From: Pseudomonadota bacterium
GTDB lineage: Bacteria > Desulfobacterota > Desulfobulbia > Desulfobulbales > Desulfurivibrionaceae
Length of the DNA: 64,000 nt
Reading direction: 5' to 3'
Assembly (NCBI GenBank): GCA_018830485.1
Contig: JAHJRQ010000015.1
Coordinates: 496,001 to 560,000, forward strand
Shown: piece by piece, positions 10,927 through 19,577 of the stretch
Layout: the number at the start of each line of letters is the position of its first letter
How positions within the stretch are numbered: position 1 is the stretch's first letter
The notes under the pieces: generated by a model
Told to the model about the DNA's origin: nothing
The model's input: only the letters and a program-made list of their open reading frames with translations
Database searches by the model: none
Position numbers and translations under genes: made by a program

Positions 10927-12057
10927 TTATATTTTCATGGGCATGATGATGCTGGCAAAGCCCGGGTCGTCATCGCCTTGAATCATGCAGGGGCTTTCTT
11001 CCGAATTGATATAGGCCTTGATGGTCTCGCTGGACATGACCTGCATGGTTTCGATAAAATATTTTCCGTTGAACCCGAGCTTTAAAGGAGCATCATCATA
11101 GGTGATGGCTAGTTCATCCTTGGCGCTGCCTATATCCATGCTCTGCGAGGATAGCACAAGTTTGCCTGGTTTTATCTGAAACTGCACGGCGTTGTAGCGG
11201 TCTTCGGTGAAGAGATTCATCTTCTTCATCGAGTTCATGAACTGAACCCTTTTCAACCCTATGCATTTTTCTTTTTTGATCATATTGATGATATTTTTAT
11301 AATCAGGGAAATCACCATTCATCAAACGCACAACGATTATGGAATGGTCGGTTTTTATAACCGCTTGTTTTTCTTCAAAGGATATTTTTATTTCCGCTGA
11401 ATTTTCCGTGAATTTCCGTATCTCCTGCATGCCTTTGCGGGGGATGAGGATGATCTTTTCCATCTTCAACCCGCTCAAATCATTGTCCACGTTCGTTTCG
11501 CACAAAGAAAGACGGTGCCCGTCCGAGGAAACCATGCGGAGCATATTCTTGCCGTCCGCAACATCCTTTTCCACCAGAACACCGGTGAGATTGAATTGGG
11601 ATTCCCCTTCCGGAGCCACGGAAAATATCGTTTTATCGATGAGATCTTTTATCCTGTCGCTGGCCAGGGCGACGAGATTGTTTTCATCGTACTCGGGAAA
11701 GGCGGGATATTCCTCGCTGGGCATTCCGGCCAGCTTGTAATCCGTGGAATCCGCGGTGATCTTTGCCCAGTTGTTTTCCATGATCTCGACGTGGATCTGA
11801 TCCGCGCCGGATTCCCTGACTATTTCAAAAAGCTTCTTGGCAGGCAGGGTGATCGAGCCGGGGGAGAGTATCTCCGAGGGCAGAGTGTTTCGGATGCCTA
11901 TTTCCAGATCCGTGGCAGTCAGAAGGAGGGAGTCTGTCTTGGACTCGATCAAGATATTGGAGAGAATGGCTATATTTCCCTTTTTACCGGTTACATTTTG
12001 CAGGGAAGCAAGACCTGTCAAAAAATCATCACGGGAGATGTTGAAAATAAGGGACAT
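10927..12057 (-). CDS. dnaN: DNA polymerase III beta subunit (sliding clamp)
   Basis: Ring-shaped processivity clamp that tethers DNA polymerase III to DNA. 376 residues, the usual length. It starts MSLIFNISRDDFLTGLASLQNV and ends with the clamp C-terminal peptide SIIMPMKI (MPMR/K-type end). I chose the ATG at 12057, eight bases after GGAG; a GTG at 12066 is also in frame. dnaN followed by gyrB and gyrA resembles the classic origin-side order dnaA-dnaN-recF-gyrB-gyrA, but dnaA and recF are not in the window. Confidence 0.97.
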   Translation of the reverse strand: MSLIFNISRDDFLTGLASLQNVTGKKGNIAILSNILIESKTDSLLLTATDLEIGIRNTLPSEILSPGSITLPAKKLFEIVRESGADQIHVEIMENNWAKITADSTDYKLAGMPSEEYPAFPEYDENNLVALASDRIKDLIDKTIFSVAPEGESQFNLTGVLVEKDVADGKNMLRMVSSDGHRLSLCETNVDNDLSGLKMEKIILIPRKGMQEIRKFTENSAEIKISFEEKQAVIKTDHSIIVVRLMNGDFPDYKNIINMIKKEKCIGLKRVQFMNSMKKMNLFTEDRYNAVQFQIKPGKLVLSSQSMDIGSAKDELAITYDDAPLKLGFNGKYFIETMQVMSSETIKAYINSEESPCMIQGDDDPGFASIIMPMKI

Positions 12058-12531
12058 AAGGGACACTCCATAGAGTAGTAGTAGTTTTATGTATATTTAA
12101 AAGATTATGGTTATTACAGGTGTTGATATGTTTAAAAAGACATTAACCTCCTGAAAATTTTAAATATTTTTTAACTGAATGCAGACTGGGAAAAATTGGA
12201 AAAGGTTACAAAACAAGTTATCAACAGGTTGTGCAAATAGAGTGAACAGAGTTTCGACAGTCGCGGTTGAGAAGGTGTTGAAAAAATTGTGCACGGGCAG
12301 TACGCGGATCAAGATGATAAAATCCATTCAATATATTGATTTCATTATAAAATAATAAAAAATACCTCAACAGCGGCGCTTTTGAAAAAACAGCTACAAA
12401 AAGATAGTGTAAAATCAAAAAAAATTCAATGATAATAAATAAAAAGATACTGTATTATGGTAATTTTCGAGCCGCCGGAATACCCATTTTCGTGACCAAC
12501 CAGCCCAGGGAGCAGAATATTTTTTCATTGT
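12058..12531. other. AT-rich intergenic region, candidate replication origin
   Basis: This 474-base gap between divergent dnaN and the serine-hydrolase gene holds no supported gene. It is far richer in A/T than its surroundings, with long A/T runs at about 12320-12450. DnaA-box-like nonamers, each one or two mismatches from TTATCCACA, are TTATCAACA (12218-12226) and, on the other strand, ATATCAACA (12121-12129). Position upstream of dnaN-gyrB-gyrA is typical of oriC. The promoters of dnaN and of the 12532 gene must also be here. The boxes are few and imperfect, so the origin call is tentative. Confidence 0.35.
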
Positions 12532-13647
12532 ATGGATATAAATAATAAAAAATCATTAATATCAAACTGTTATAATATTTTTAACAAGGCGATTCAGCTC
12601 CGTGCTTTTCCCGGGGCTGCAATGGGTGTTGCGTGGGGAGCGCCGGAGAAGAGAGAACGGGTACTTCAGACATACGGACACACCACCTACGGTAGGGAAA
12701 ACAGGGTTGATGAAGCCACGGTGTACGACCTCGCCTCGCTGACCAAGCCGCTGGCCACCACCCTGGCGCTGCTCGCCCTGTTGAAAGAACAACGGCTGCA
12801 ACTTACCGAGCGGATCTCGGATATCTTTCCCCTGACAAGGGATTCATTCCTGCACAGGGTCTCGCTCAGGGATATTCTCTGCCATTGCGCCGGCTTTTCG
12901 GCCCATAAACCCTATTATCTCGAATTGCTCCGCCTGCCGAAGGCCAAAAGAAAGGAAGCGCTTCTCGACCTGCTTCTCGCGGAATATCCAGCCTATGAAC
13001 CTGGCAGCGCCTCGGTGTACAGCGACCTTGGTTTTCTGTTGCTCGGCCTGATTGTGGAAAAGAAAAGCAATTGGGATTTGGACCGATTTTTCAGGGAAAA
13101 AATCGCCGGGCCTCTCGGGGTTGCGGAAAGGATATTCTACGTACCGGCAGGGCAGATGCAAAAGCTGAGTATCGCCCCCACGGAAGAGTGTGCCTTTCGC
13201 AAGCGCCTCCTCTGCGGCGAGGTGAGCGATGAAAACTGCCATGCCCTGGGAGGGGTGGCCGGGCATGCCGGTCTGTTCGGCACCATCGAGGGGGTGCTGG
13301 AGATGGGAGAACATCTGTTGGATCAATGGCAGGGCAGGGAGGAGCACCCCAACTACCTGGCGAGCGATCTGCGCCGGTTTTTGATCCGGCAGGAGATTCC
13401 CGGCTCCACCTGGGCTCTGGGCTTTGACACCCCTTCCGCCGCAGGTTCCAGCGGCGGAAGATATCTCGCCCCCAGCAGCGTGGGCCATCTCGGCTTCACC
13501 GGGACCTCTTTCTGGATTGATCCGACCCGCGATCTGGTCATGGTTCTGTTGAGCAACCGGGTCCATCCCAGCCGGGAGAATTCACGGATCAAGCAGTTCC
13601 GGCCTTTGTTTCACGAGACGGTTATGGAGAGTTTGGGGTTGGTCTGA
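12532..13647 (+). CDS. Serine hydrolase, beta-lactamase / penicillin-binding-protein-like family
   Basis: A 371-residue protein of the class C beta-lactamase-like fold (EstB / PBP-like group). The nucleophile motif S-x-x-K is S69-L-T-K72 in the stretch YDLASLTKPLATT. The second motif is Y163-S164-D165, and a third-motif equivalent is GHLGFTGTS near residues 325-333. LRDILCHCAGFSAH is a usual family block. No signal peptide is seen, so the enzyme is probably cytoplasmic and more likely an esterase or peptidase than an antibiotic-resistance enzyme; the substrate is unknown. The ribosome site is weak (GGGAG lies 20 or more bases upstream). It is divergent from dnaN. Confidence 0.85.
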   Translation: MDINNKKSLISNCYNIFNKAIQLRAFPGAAMGVAWGAPEKRERVLQTYGHTTYGRENRVDEATVYDLASLTKPLATTLALLALLKEQRLQLTERISDIFPLTRDSFLHRVSLRDILCHCAGFSAHKPYYLELLRLPKAKRKEALLDLLLAEYPAYEPGSASVYSDLGFLLLGLIVEKKSNWDLDRFFREKIAGPLGVAERIFYVPAGQMQKLSIAPTEECAFRKRLLCGEVSDENCHALGGVAGHAGLFGTIEGVLEMGEHLLDQWQGREEHPNYLASDLRRFLIRQEIPGSTWALGFDTPSAAGSSGGRYLAPSSVGHLGFTGTSFWIDPTRDLVMVLLSNRVHPSRENSRIKQFRPLFHETVMESLGLV

Positions 13648-13652
13648 AGGAT

Positions 13653-13905
13653 ACCACATCTGCTTCGCAGTCTTGCTCTCCTCGTGCCTTGTCCGCCTTC
13701 TGTTCATTTCTTTGCTTGCCCAAAGAAACGAACCAAAGAAAGGGCACCCTGTGTCCCTTGTCCCGCCGCAGGCGGGAGTCCCTGTGCTCCTCGATGCTGC
13801 CGGGGCTTTGCAAACTCGGCTTCGCCTCAAACAGTGCAAAGCCCTTTTTCGGCAGCCTCTCCGGTGCTCGGCTGCGGGCCAATGGGATTTTAACCGCTGT
13901 GAGGC
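13653..13905. repeat. Composite dispersed repeat downstream of the serine hydrolase
   Basis: This stretch holds no credible gene although every frame is open for 60-110 codons. Its left part (13653-13678, ACCACATCTGCTTCGCAGTC...) is the reverse complement of elements at 15335-15382 and 56312-56359. Its right part includes GCCCAAAGAAACGAACCAAAG and hairpin-forming GCAAAGCC/GGGCTTTGC. Sequence of this second type (encoding CLPKETNQRKGT in one frame) is, from memory, a dispersed element in many proteobacterial genomes. It begins just after the stop codon at 13647. Confidence 0.6.
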
Positions 13906-13933
13906 CAAAGGAGTTGACTAATGAGAGAGGTTT

Positions 13934-15040
<1,107 letters not shown>

Positions 15041-15055
15041 GTCCGCCCCGGGAGA

Positions 15056-15229
15056 TCAGAGAAAAAAGGTGAAAAGATAATATGATATGAGACCCATACC
15101 AATAGCGGCGTAGATCAACAGTCAGGACGGACAGTCGATCTCACGCTGCTTCTTGAGCATAAATGCAAAGGTCAGACCGGCAACAACAAGGGCGGCAAGG
15201 CTGGCAAGGGTATGTGGGGTCATGGGCAT
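15056..15229 (-). CDS. Candidate CxxU membrane selenoprotein (UGA read-through), upstream of mtnA
   Basis: I do not recognise this gene. An ATG at 15229 (AAGGA just upstream; a second in-frame ATG at 15223 is better spaced) opens a frame with a membrane helix (about residues 8-25), the basic loop KKQREID, then C33-P-S and a TGA codon (15122-15124). The frame continues past the TGA as a second helix (LLIYAAIGMGLISYYLFTFF) to a TGA at 15056-15058. Read as selenocysteine, it is a 57-residue two-helix protein with a C-P-S-U redox motif. A SECIS-like hairpin directly follows the UGA. Without read-through the product is 35 residues with one helix, and an unexplained gap before mtnA. The organism uses Sec, as selD shows. 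A thiol/selenol redox role at the membrane is inferred. Confidence 0.62.
15091..15124 (-). promoter_or_regulatory. Candidate bSECIS element in the CxxU gene
   Basis: After the UGA (15124-15122) and five bases, GATCTACGCC (15116-15107) pairs with GGTATGGGTC (15100-15091): nine of ten positions pair (three by G-U wobble, one C/A mismatch). The 6-base loop GCTATT begins with G, 16 bases after the UGA. This meets the same distance and loop rules as the selD element (17 bases). Confidence 0.58.
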
Positions 15230-15334
15230 CTGTCCTTATGGGTTGATTGCACAGGGTAATCCGTATTTTTTTTGCTGCCAAGAATTTAATGGTCGCAGAT
15301 CAGAAAGATGAATGCCCGGCATCCCCCGGGCCTA

Positions 15335-15382
15335 TGACAGGCAAGCGAGCGAGGCGAGACTGCGAAGCAGAGGTGGTGCTGC
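15335..15382 (+). repeat. Short dispersed repeat, copy 2 (3' of comF)
   Basis: TGACAG..AAGCGAGC..GCGAGACTGCGAAGCAGA.GTGGTGCTGC lies just beyond the 3' end of comF. It shares about 40 of 48 positions with 56312-56359, and its core GACTGCGAAGCAGA.GTGGT also occurs inverted at 13653-13678. All three copies abut a gene's stop codon. Confidence 0.75.
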
Positions 15383-15393
15383 CGGATGTTGAC

Positions 15394-16119
15394 CTAATAG
15401 TCTTCCTTGACCCTGGCCAGGGTCAGCGCCATCACTTCGGCGGCCCCCGCCTTCTTGAGAACCCGGGCGCATTCGTTCACCGTGGTGCCGGTGGTGAACA
15501 CATCATCGATGAGGAGAATATTTTTTCCTTTAAGCCGGTGCGGTTTCACAACCCCAAAGGCGTTTTTCAGGTTGGCGCGGCGGGCTGTGCCGTTGAAGTT
15601 GGTTTGCGGCTCGGTCGGCCGGGTACGGACGAGAAGATCGGGAGCGATCCGGCGGTCTTTGGGAAACAAGGCGCGGGCCAGGAGCAGGGCCTGGTTGAAG
15701 CCGCGTTCCCGCAAGCGGCTTGGATGCAAGGGCACGGGGAAGATCCAGTCAGCATCCGCCAGATCAGCCAGCAGGGGATGGTTTTTGGCAAATCGGGCAA
15801 AGCTTGGCAAACAGGCGGTCTTTCCCTGGTACTTGAAGCGGTGGATAACCTCTTTCAGCGGCTCTTCATAGAGAAAGAGCGCCCTGGCCCGCGTGAAATG
15901 ACGGGGGGCGGCAAGGCAGGCTCCGCAAAGGTGGTCGCCGCCTGCAGCAACAAGATAGACCCGGCCGCAGCAGGGGCAGAGCGGGCTGCGGATGAACCTA
16001 AGCCTCGCAAGGCAGTCCGGGCAGAACAAGAGCTCCGGCGCCGAGCCCAGTGGCTTTTCACAGGCCAGGCAGAACGAGGGCAGCAGGAGGTCGAGGAGGG
16101 CTGTAAAAAAACGTCTCAT
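15394..16119 (-). CDS. comF: ComF family phosphoribosyltransferase-like protein
   Basis: A 241-residue protein. The N-terminal zinc ribbon has paired cysteines (C17/C20, C33/C36, C48/C51, C65/C68). The C-terminal PRTase domain carries the PRPP-loop signature ILLIDDVFTTGTT. ComF is needed for DNA uptake in competent bacteria but is also widespread in species not known to be competent, so the role here is uncertain. HPSRLRERGFNQALLLARAL is a family block. It overlaps the upstream Nudix gene by four bases (ATGA), so the two are translationally coupled. Confidence 0.9.
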   Translation of the reverse strand: MRRFFTALLDLLLPSFCLACEKPLGSAPELLFCPDCLARLRFIRSPLCPCCGRVYLVAAGGDHLCGACLAAPRHFTRARALFLYEEPLKEVIHRFKYQGKTACLPSFARFAKNHPLLADLADADWIFPVPLHPSRLRERGFNQALLLARALFPKDRRIAPDLLVRTRPTEPQTNFNGTARRANLKNAFGVVKPHRLKGKNILLIDDVFTTGTTVNECARVLKKAGAAEVMALTLARVKEDY

Positions 16120-16619
16120 CCGGCCATGAATCTCTTCAGGACCATAAGGCCATCCGGGGTAAATTGTTCGGCTGCGGCAAGGGATTGCAACTCATCCATC
16201 CCGAGAAAAAATCCATCCTCCACCTCTTCGGGCTGGAGCACGAACGGTCCCTCGGCGGTGCAGGAAAAAACCCTGCCCCAGACCCGGTTGTTGTCCGCCG
16301 CATGGTAAAAATCGAAATGGCTGGTGAGGGAAGCCTTGCGAACCCCAAGCTCTTCGGCCAGTTCGCGCTTGGCGGAAACCTCGTAGGATTCCCCGGCCAG
16401 GACCACCCCGCCGGTGGCCACATCCAGGTAGCCGGGATAGATATCCTTGGTCATGGTCCTTTTTTGGACAAAGATTTCCCGGCTCCGGTTAAAAACCAGG
16501 ATGTAGCAGGCCCGGTGGATCAGGCCGCCCTCCCGCATCACCCGCCGGGAAACCTGCGCCACCTCGTGGTTCTGCTCATCAACGATCAAAACGATTTCAT
16601 CACCGGGATTCATTTTCAA
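16116..16619 (-). CDS. Nudix hydrolase (IPP-isomerase / YfcD-like group)
   Basis: A 167-residue Nudix protein. The full box GX5EX7REUXEEXGU spans residues 71-93 with G71, E77, R85, E86, E89, E90 and G92. The N-terminal VSRRVMREGGLIHRACYILVFN and VQKRTMTKDIYPGYLD resemble the YfcD / isopentenyl-diphosphate isomerase-like branch. The substrate is unknown; a nucleotide or isoprenoid diphosphate is likely. The start codon at 16619 is supported by the four-base coupling with comF and by protein length. It diverges from ftsH across a gap of about 120 bases. Confidence 0.88.
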   Translation of the reverse strand: MKMNPGDEIVLIVDEQNHEVAQVSRRVMREGGLIHRACYILVFNRSREIFVQKRTMTKDIYPGYLDVATGGVVLAGESYEVSAKRELAEELGVRKASLTSHFDFYHAADNNRVWGRVFSCTAEGPFVLQPEEVEDGFFLGMDELQSLAAAEQFTPDGLMVLKRFMAG

Positions 16620-16675
16620 CGGGCTCCATTCTGCGGCTTTGCAAAAAAACCAATTCTCTTATACCATGAAAGCAA

Positions 16676-16718
16676 GGTCCGGGCAGGGAAGATCGTGTTT
16701 TCCCTGCCTGAGCGGACC
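16676..16718 (+). other. Strong hairpin in the ftsH leader
   Basis: GGTCCG..CAGGGAA (from 16676) pairs with TTTCCCTG...CGGACC (to 16718), two helical segments separated by an internal loop. It ends about 23 bases before the ftsH ATG, just upstream of AAGGAT. It could be a leader structure tuning ftsH translation, or the end of the divergent region. No match to a known thermosensor or riboswitch is evident by eye. Confidence 0.45.
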
Positions 16719-16741
16719 GTAATCCAAAGGATATATTGGCA

Positions 16742-18556
16742 ATGGAAAAAAAATTCCAGTTTTCTCTCAGCTACCTGTTCATCGCCCTGGGCATCTTCAT
16801 CCTCCTGCAGAACTGGCTTTCGCCGCAGATCAACAATGTTTCCTACAGCCAGTTCAAGGCGCATGTGGCGGAAAAAAAGATCAACTCCGTGGTCATTTCC
16901 TCCAACCTGCTCAAAGGGTATGAAAAAATCGAGAGCAACAAGAAGGAGCCCATGTTTCCCAGGGCCCTCTTTGTAACCCCTCGGATAGACGACCGCAACC
17001 TCGTGGATTTTTTGGAAAAAAACGGGGTAGATATAATCGCGGCCAACGAGAACACCTTCTTGCGCACCCTGCTCTCCTGGGTTCTGCCCACCCTCTTTTT
17101 TGTCGGCATCTGGATGTTCATGATGAAGCGCATGGGCCAGTCAGGGGCCGGGGGGATGATGACCCTTGGCAAGTCCAAGGCCAAGATCATCGCCCAGACC
17201 GACCTTGGCGTTGATTTCAGCTCGGTGGCGGGCCAGGAGGAGGCCAAGGTGGAGCTGGCCGAGGTGATCGAGTTCCTGAAAACCCCGGAGAAATTCACCC
17301 GGCTGGGCGCGAAGATCCCCAAGGGTATTCTCCTGGTCGGCCCTCCGGGAACGGGCAAGACCCTGCTGGCCAAGGCGGTGGCCGGGGAGTCCGGGGTGCC
17401 GTTTTTTTCGATCAGCGGCTCGGATTTCATCGAGATGTTCGTGGGCTTGGGCGCGGCCAGGGTGCGCGATCTCTTTGAGCAGGCCAACGCCAAGGCGCCC
17501 TGCATCGTGTTCATCGACGAGCTGGATTCCCTGGGCAAGGCCAGGGGCAGCGGCATGATGGGTGGCCACGACGAGCGCGAGCAGACTCTGAACCAGTTGC
17601 TCGCCGAGATGGACGGCTTTGAGGTGAACAAGGGGGTGGTGATCCTCGCCGCCACCAACCGGCCAGAAATCCTGGACCCGGCCCTGCTCAGGCCGGGCCG
17701 TTTCGACCGGCATATCCTGGTGGACCGGCCGGACCTCAAGGAGCGGGTGGCCATTTTGGCGGTGCACGCCAAGGGGATCAAACTTGCTGTGGGGGTTGAT
17801 CTGGAGATAATCGCCCGCCGCACCCCTGGTTTTACCGGGGCGGACCTGGCCAATCTGGTCAACGAGGCGACCCTGCTGGCGGTGCGCAAGGGTAAGGAGC
17901 AGGTGGAGGCGACGGAGTTTGAAGCGGCCATCGACCGGATCGTCGCCGGGCTGGAGAAGAAAAACCGGGTGCTCAACGAAACGGAAAAGAAAACCGTGGC
18001 CTACCACGAAACCGGCCACGCCCTGGTGGCCACCTTCCGCAAAACCGCGGAAAAGGTGCACAAGATCAGCATCGTGCCTCGCGGTATCGGCGCCCTGGGC
18101 TACACCATGCAACTGCCCACCGAGGACCGCTTTTTGATGTCCAAGACCGAGCTGCTGGAAAAAATCGACGTGCTGCTGGGGGGCAGGGGCGCGGAAAAGG
18201 TTATCTTCAACGAGATCACCACCGGCGCCCAGAACGATCTGCAGCGCGCCACGGACATTGCCCGCAGCATGGTGGCCATGTACGGGATGAACGAAAAACT
18301 CGGCCAGGTCACCTACCTGCAACAGGCCAACCAGTTTTTGCAGCAGGGGATGTTCCAGCAAAAGGAATTCAGCGACCAGACCGCCTTGCTCATCGACGAG
18401 GAAGTGCGCAAAATCATCGATGAACGCATGGCCGGGGTGGAAAAAACCCTGACCGAACAGCGGCCCCTGCTGGAAAAGATAGCGAAAACCCTGCTGGAGA
18501 AAGAGGCCCTGGATGATGAGGAGTTCAAGGCGTTGCTGGCGGAAGGGGCTCCATGA
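16742..18556 (+). CDS. ftsH: ATP-dependent zinc metalloprotease FtsH
   Basis: Membrane-anchored AAA+ protease that removes misfolded membrane and regulatory proteins. 604 residues. The first helix is near residues 8-24 and the second near 106-128, bracketing a short periplasmic domain. Walker A is GPPGTGKT (200-207), Walker B is [12 protein letters not shown], the second region of homology is [20 protein letters not shown], and the protease motif is HETGH (422-426). ATG at 16742 is preferred over TTG at 16736 because AAGGAT is nine bases upstream. The C-terminus is somewhat shorter than E. coli FtsH (644). It overlaps the fic gene by four bases (ATGA). A second FtsH elsewhere cannot be excluded. 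Confidence 0.96.
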   Translation: MEKKFQFSLSYLFIALGIFILLQNWLSPQINNVSYSQFKAHVAEKKINSVVISSNLLKGYEKIESNKKEPMFPRALFVTPRIDDRNLVDFLEKNGVDIIAANENTFLRTLLSWVLPTLFFVGIWMFMMKRMGQSGAGGMMTLGKSKAKIIAQTDLGVDFSSVAGQEEAKVELAEVIEFLKTPEKFTRLGAKIPKGILLVGPPGTGKTLLAKAVAGESGVPFFSISGSDFIEMFVGLGAARVRDLFEQANAKAPCIVFIDELDSLGKARGSGMMGGHDEREQTLNQLLAEMDGFEVNKGVVILAATNRPEILDPALLRPGRFDRHILVDRPDLKERVAILAVHAKGIKLAVGVDLEIIARRTPGFTGADLANLVNEATLLAVRKGKEQVEATEFEAAIDRIVAGLEKKNRVLNETEKKTVAYHETGHALVATFRKTAEKVHKISIVPRGIGALGYTMQLPTEDRFLMSKTELLEKIDVLLGGRGAEKVIFNEITTGAQNDLQRATDIARSMVAMYGMNEKLGQVTYLQQANQFLQQGMFQQKEFSDQTALLIDEEVRKIIDERMAGVEKTLTEQRPLLEKIAKTLLEKEALDDEEFKALLAEGAP

Positions 18557-19548
18557 GCAAAACCAGTTCGCCGCCGTTCACCATCACCTCAGGCATTGTT
18601 TCCCTGGTGGCGGAGATAGGCCAGGCGGTGGGGAGTCTTTCGGTATTTGCGGCCCAAGCCAAGGCACTCCGGCTGCGGCGCCTCAATCGCATCCGCACCA
18701 TCCACGGCTCGCTGGCGATTGAAGGCAACATCCTGAGCCTGGAGCAGATCACCGACATATTGGAAGGCAAGCGGGTCATCGCCCCCCCCCGGGAGATCCA
18801 GGAGGCGCGCAATGCCATCAAGGCCTATGACCTGTTCGGGCAGTGGCAGCCCTGGCGGCAAGAAGATCTGTTGACGGCCCACGGCATCATCATGGACGGC
18901 CTGTTGGATGCGCCCGGAAAGTTCCGCGCCAGCGGGGTCGGCATCATGGCGGGCAAGGAGGTCATTCACCTGGCGCCGCCCGCGGACCGGGTGCAGCCCC
19001 TTGTGCGGGATCTGCTGCACTGGCTGAAAACAACCGCCGAGCACCCGCTCATCGCCAGTTCGGTGTTTCACTACGAGTTTGAGTTCATCCATCCGTTTGC
19101 CGACGGCAACGGCCGCATGGGACGGCTCTGGCAAACCTTGATCCTCAGTCGTTGGAACCCGCTTTTCGCCCATGTTCCAGTGGAAAGCCTCGTCCACGAA
19201 CACCAGCGGGAGTACTATGCGGCTTTAAACCAAAGCACCGGCAAAGCTGATTCCGCGCCATTCATCGAGTTCATGCTGCAGATGATTCTCGGCGCACTCA
19301 CCCCCCAAGTTACCCCCCAAGTTACCCCCCAAGTCGCACGGCTGCTGCAAGTGCTCGCTGGCGAGATGTCCAGGGAGGAAATTCAGCGCGCTCTGGGCCT
19401 GCAGGACCGGAAGTCGTTCCGCGCCCGGTATCTCATCCCTGCTTTGGCCGAGGGCTTGATTGCCATGACCATCCCCGACAAACCCAACAGCCGTTTGCAG
19501 AAATACCGGCTGACCGAAACCGGGCGGGCATGGCGACAAGGTTTGTGA
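18553..19548 (+). CDS. Fic family protein (AMPylase-type)
   Basis: A 331-residue Fic-domain protein expected to transfer AMP (or another nucleotide moiety) to target hydroxyls. The catalytic motif HPFADGNGRMGR spans 180-191 with H180. The N-terminal inhibitory helix motif S53-L-A-I-E57-G-N matches S/TxxxE(G/N), so the protein carries its own inhibitor (class II). The C-terminal third looks like a winged helix (QVARLLQVLAGEMSREEIQRAL), usual for DUF4172/ATP-binding Fic proteins. Between them lie three perfect TPQV units (251-262), a common spacer in this subgroup. It starts within the ftsH stop (ATGA) and is probably co-translated. Target unknown. Confidence 0.92.
   Translation: MSKTSSPPFTITSGIVSLVAEIGQAVGSLSVFAAQAKALRLRRLNRIRTIHGSLAIEGNILSLEQITDILEGKRVIAPPREIQEARNAIKAYDLFGQWQPWRQEDLLTAHGIIMDGLLDAPGKFRASGVGIMAGKEVIHLAPPADRVQPLVRDLLHWLKTTAEHPLIASSVFHYEFEFIHPFADGNGRMGRLWQTLILSRWNPLFAHVPVESLVHEHQREYYAALNQSTGKADSAPFIEFMLQMILGALTPQVTPQVTPQVARLLQVLAGEMSREEIQRALGLQDRKSFRARYLIPALAEGLIAMTIPDKPNSRLQKYRLTETGRAWRQGL
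19300..19334 (+). repeat. 12-base tandem repeat inside fic
   Basis: Three copies of ACCCCCCAAGTT (the last one incomplete) encode TPQVTPQVTPQV. The unit is a multiple of three, so copy-number changes would lengthen or shorten the linker between the Fic and winged-helix domains without breaking the frame. Confidence 0.9.
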
Positions 19549-19577
19549 GAGGGTGATGAATGACCAGAAAGCTCCGG

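Noticed and set aside
13673-13921. Several 60-110-codon frames between the serine hydrolase and mtnA
   Set aside because: All lie in a dispersed repeat and have no ribosome sites or family similarity.
19300-19334. CRISPR-like repeat in fic
   Set aside because: The copies are adjacent, 12 bases long and coding, without spacers.
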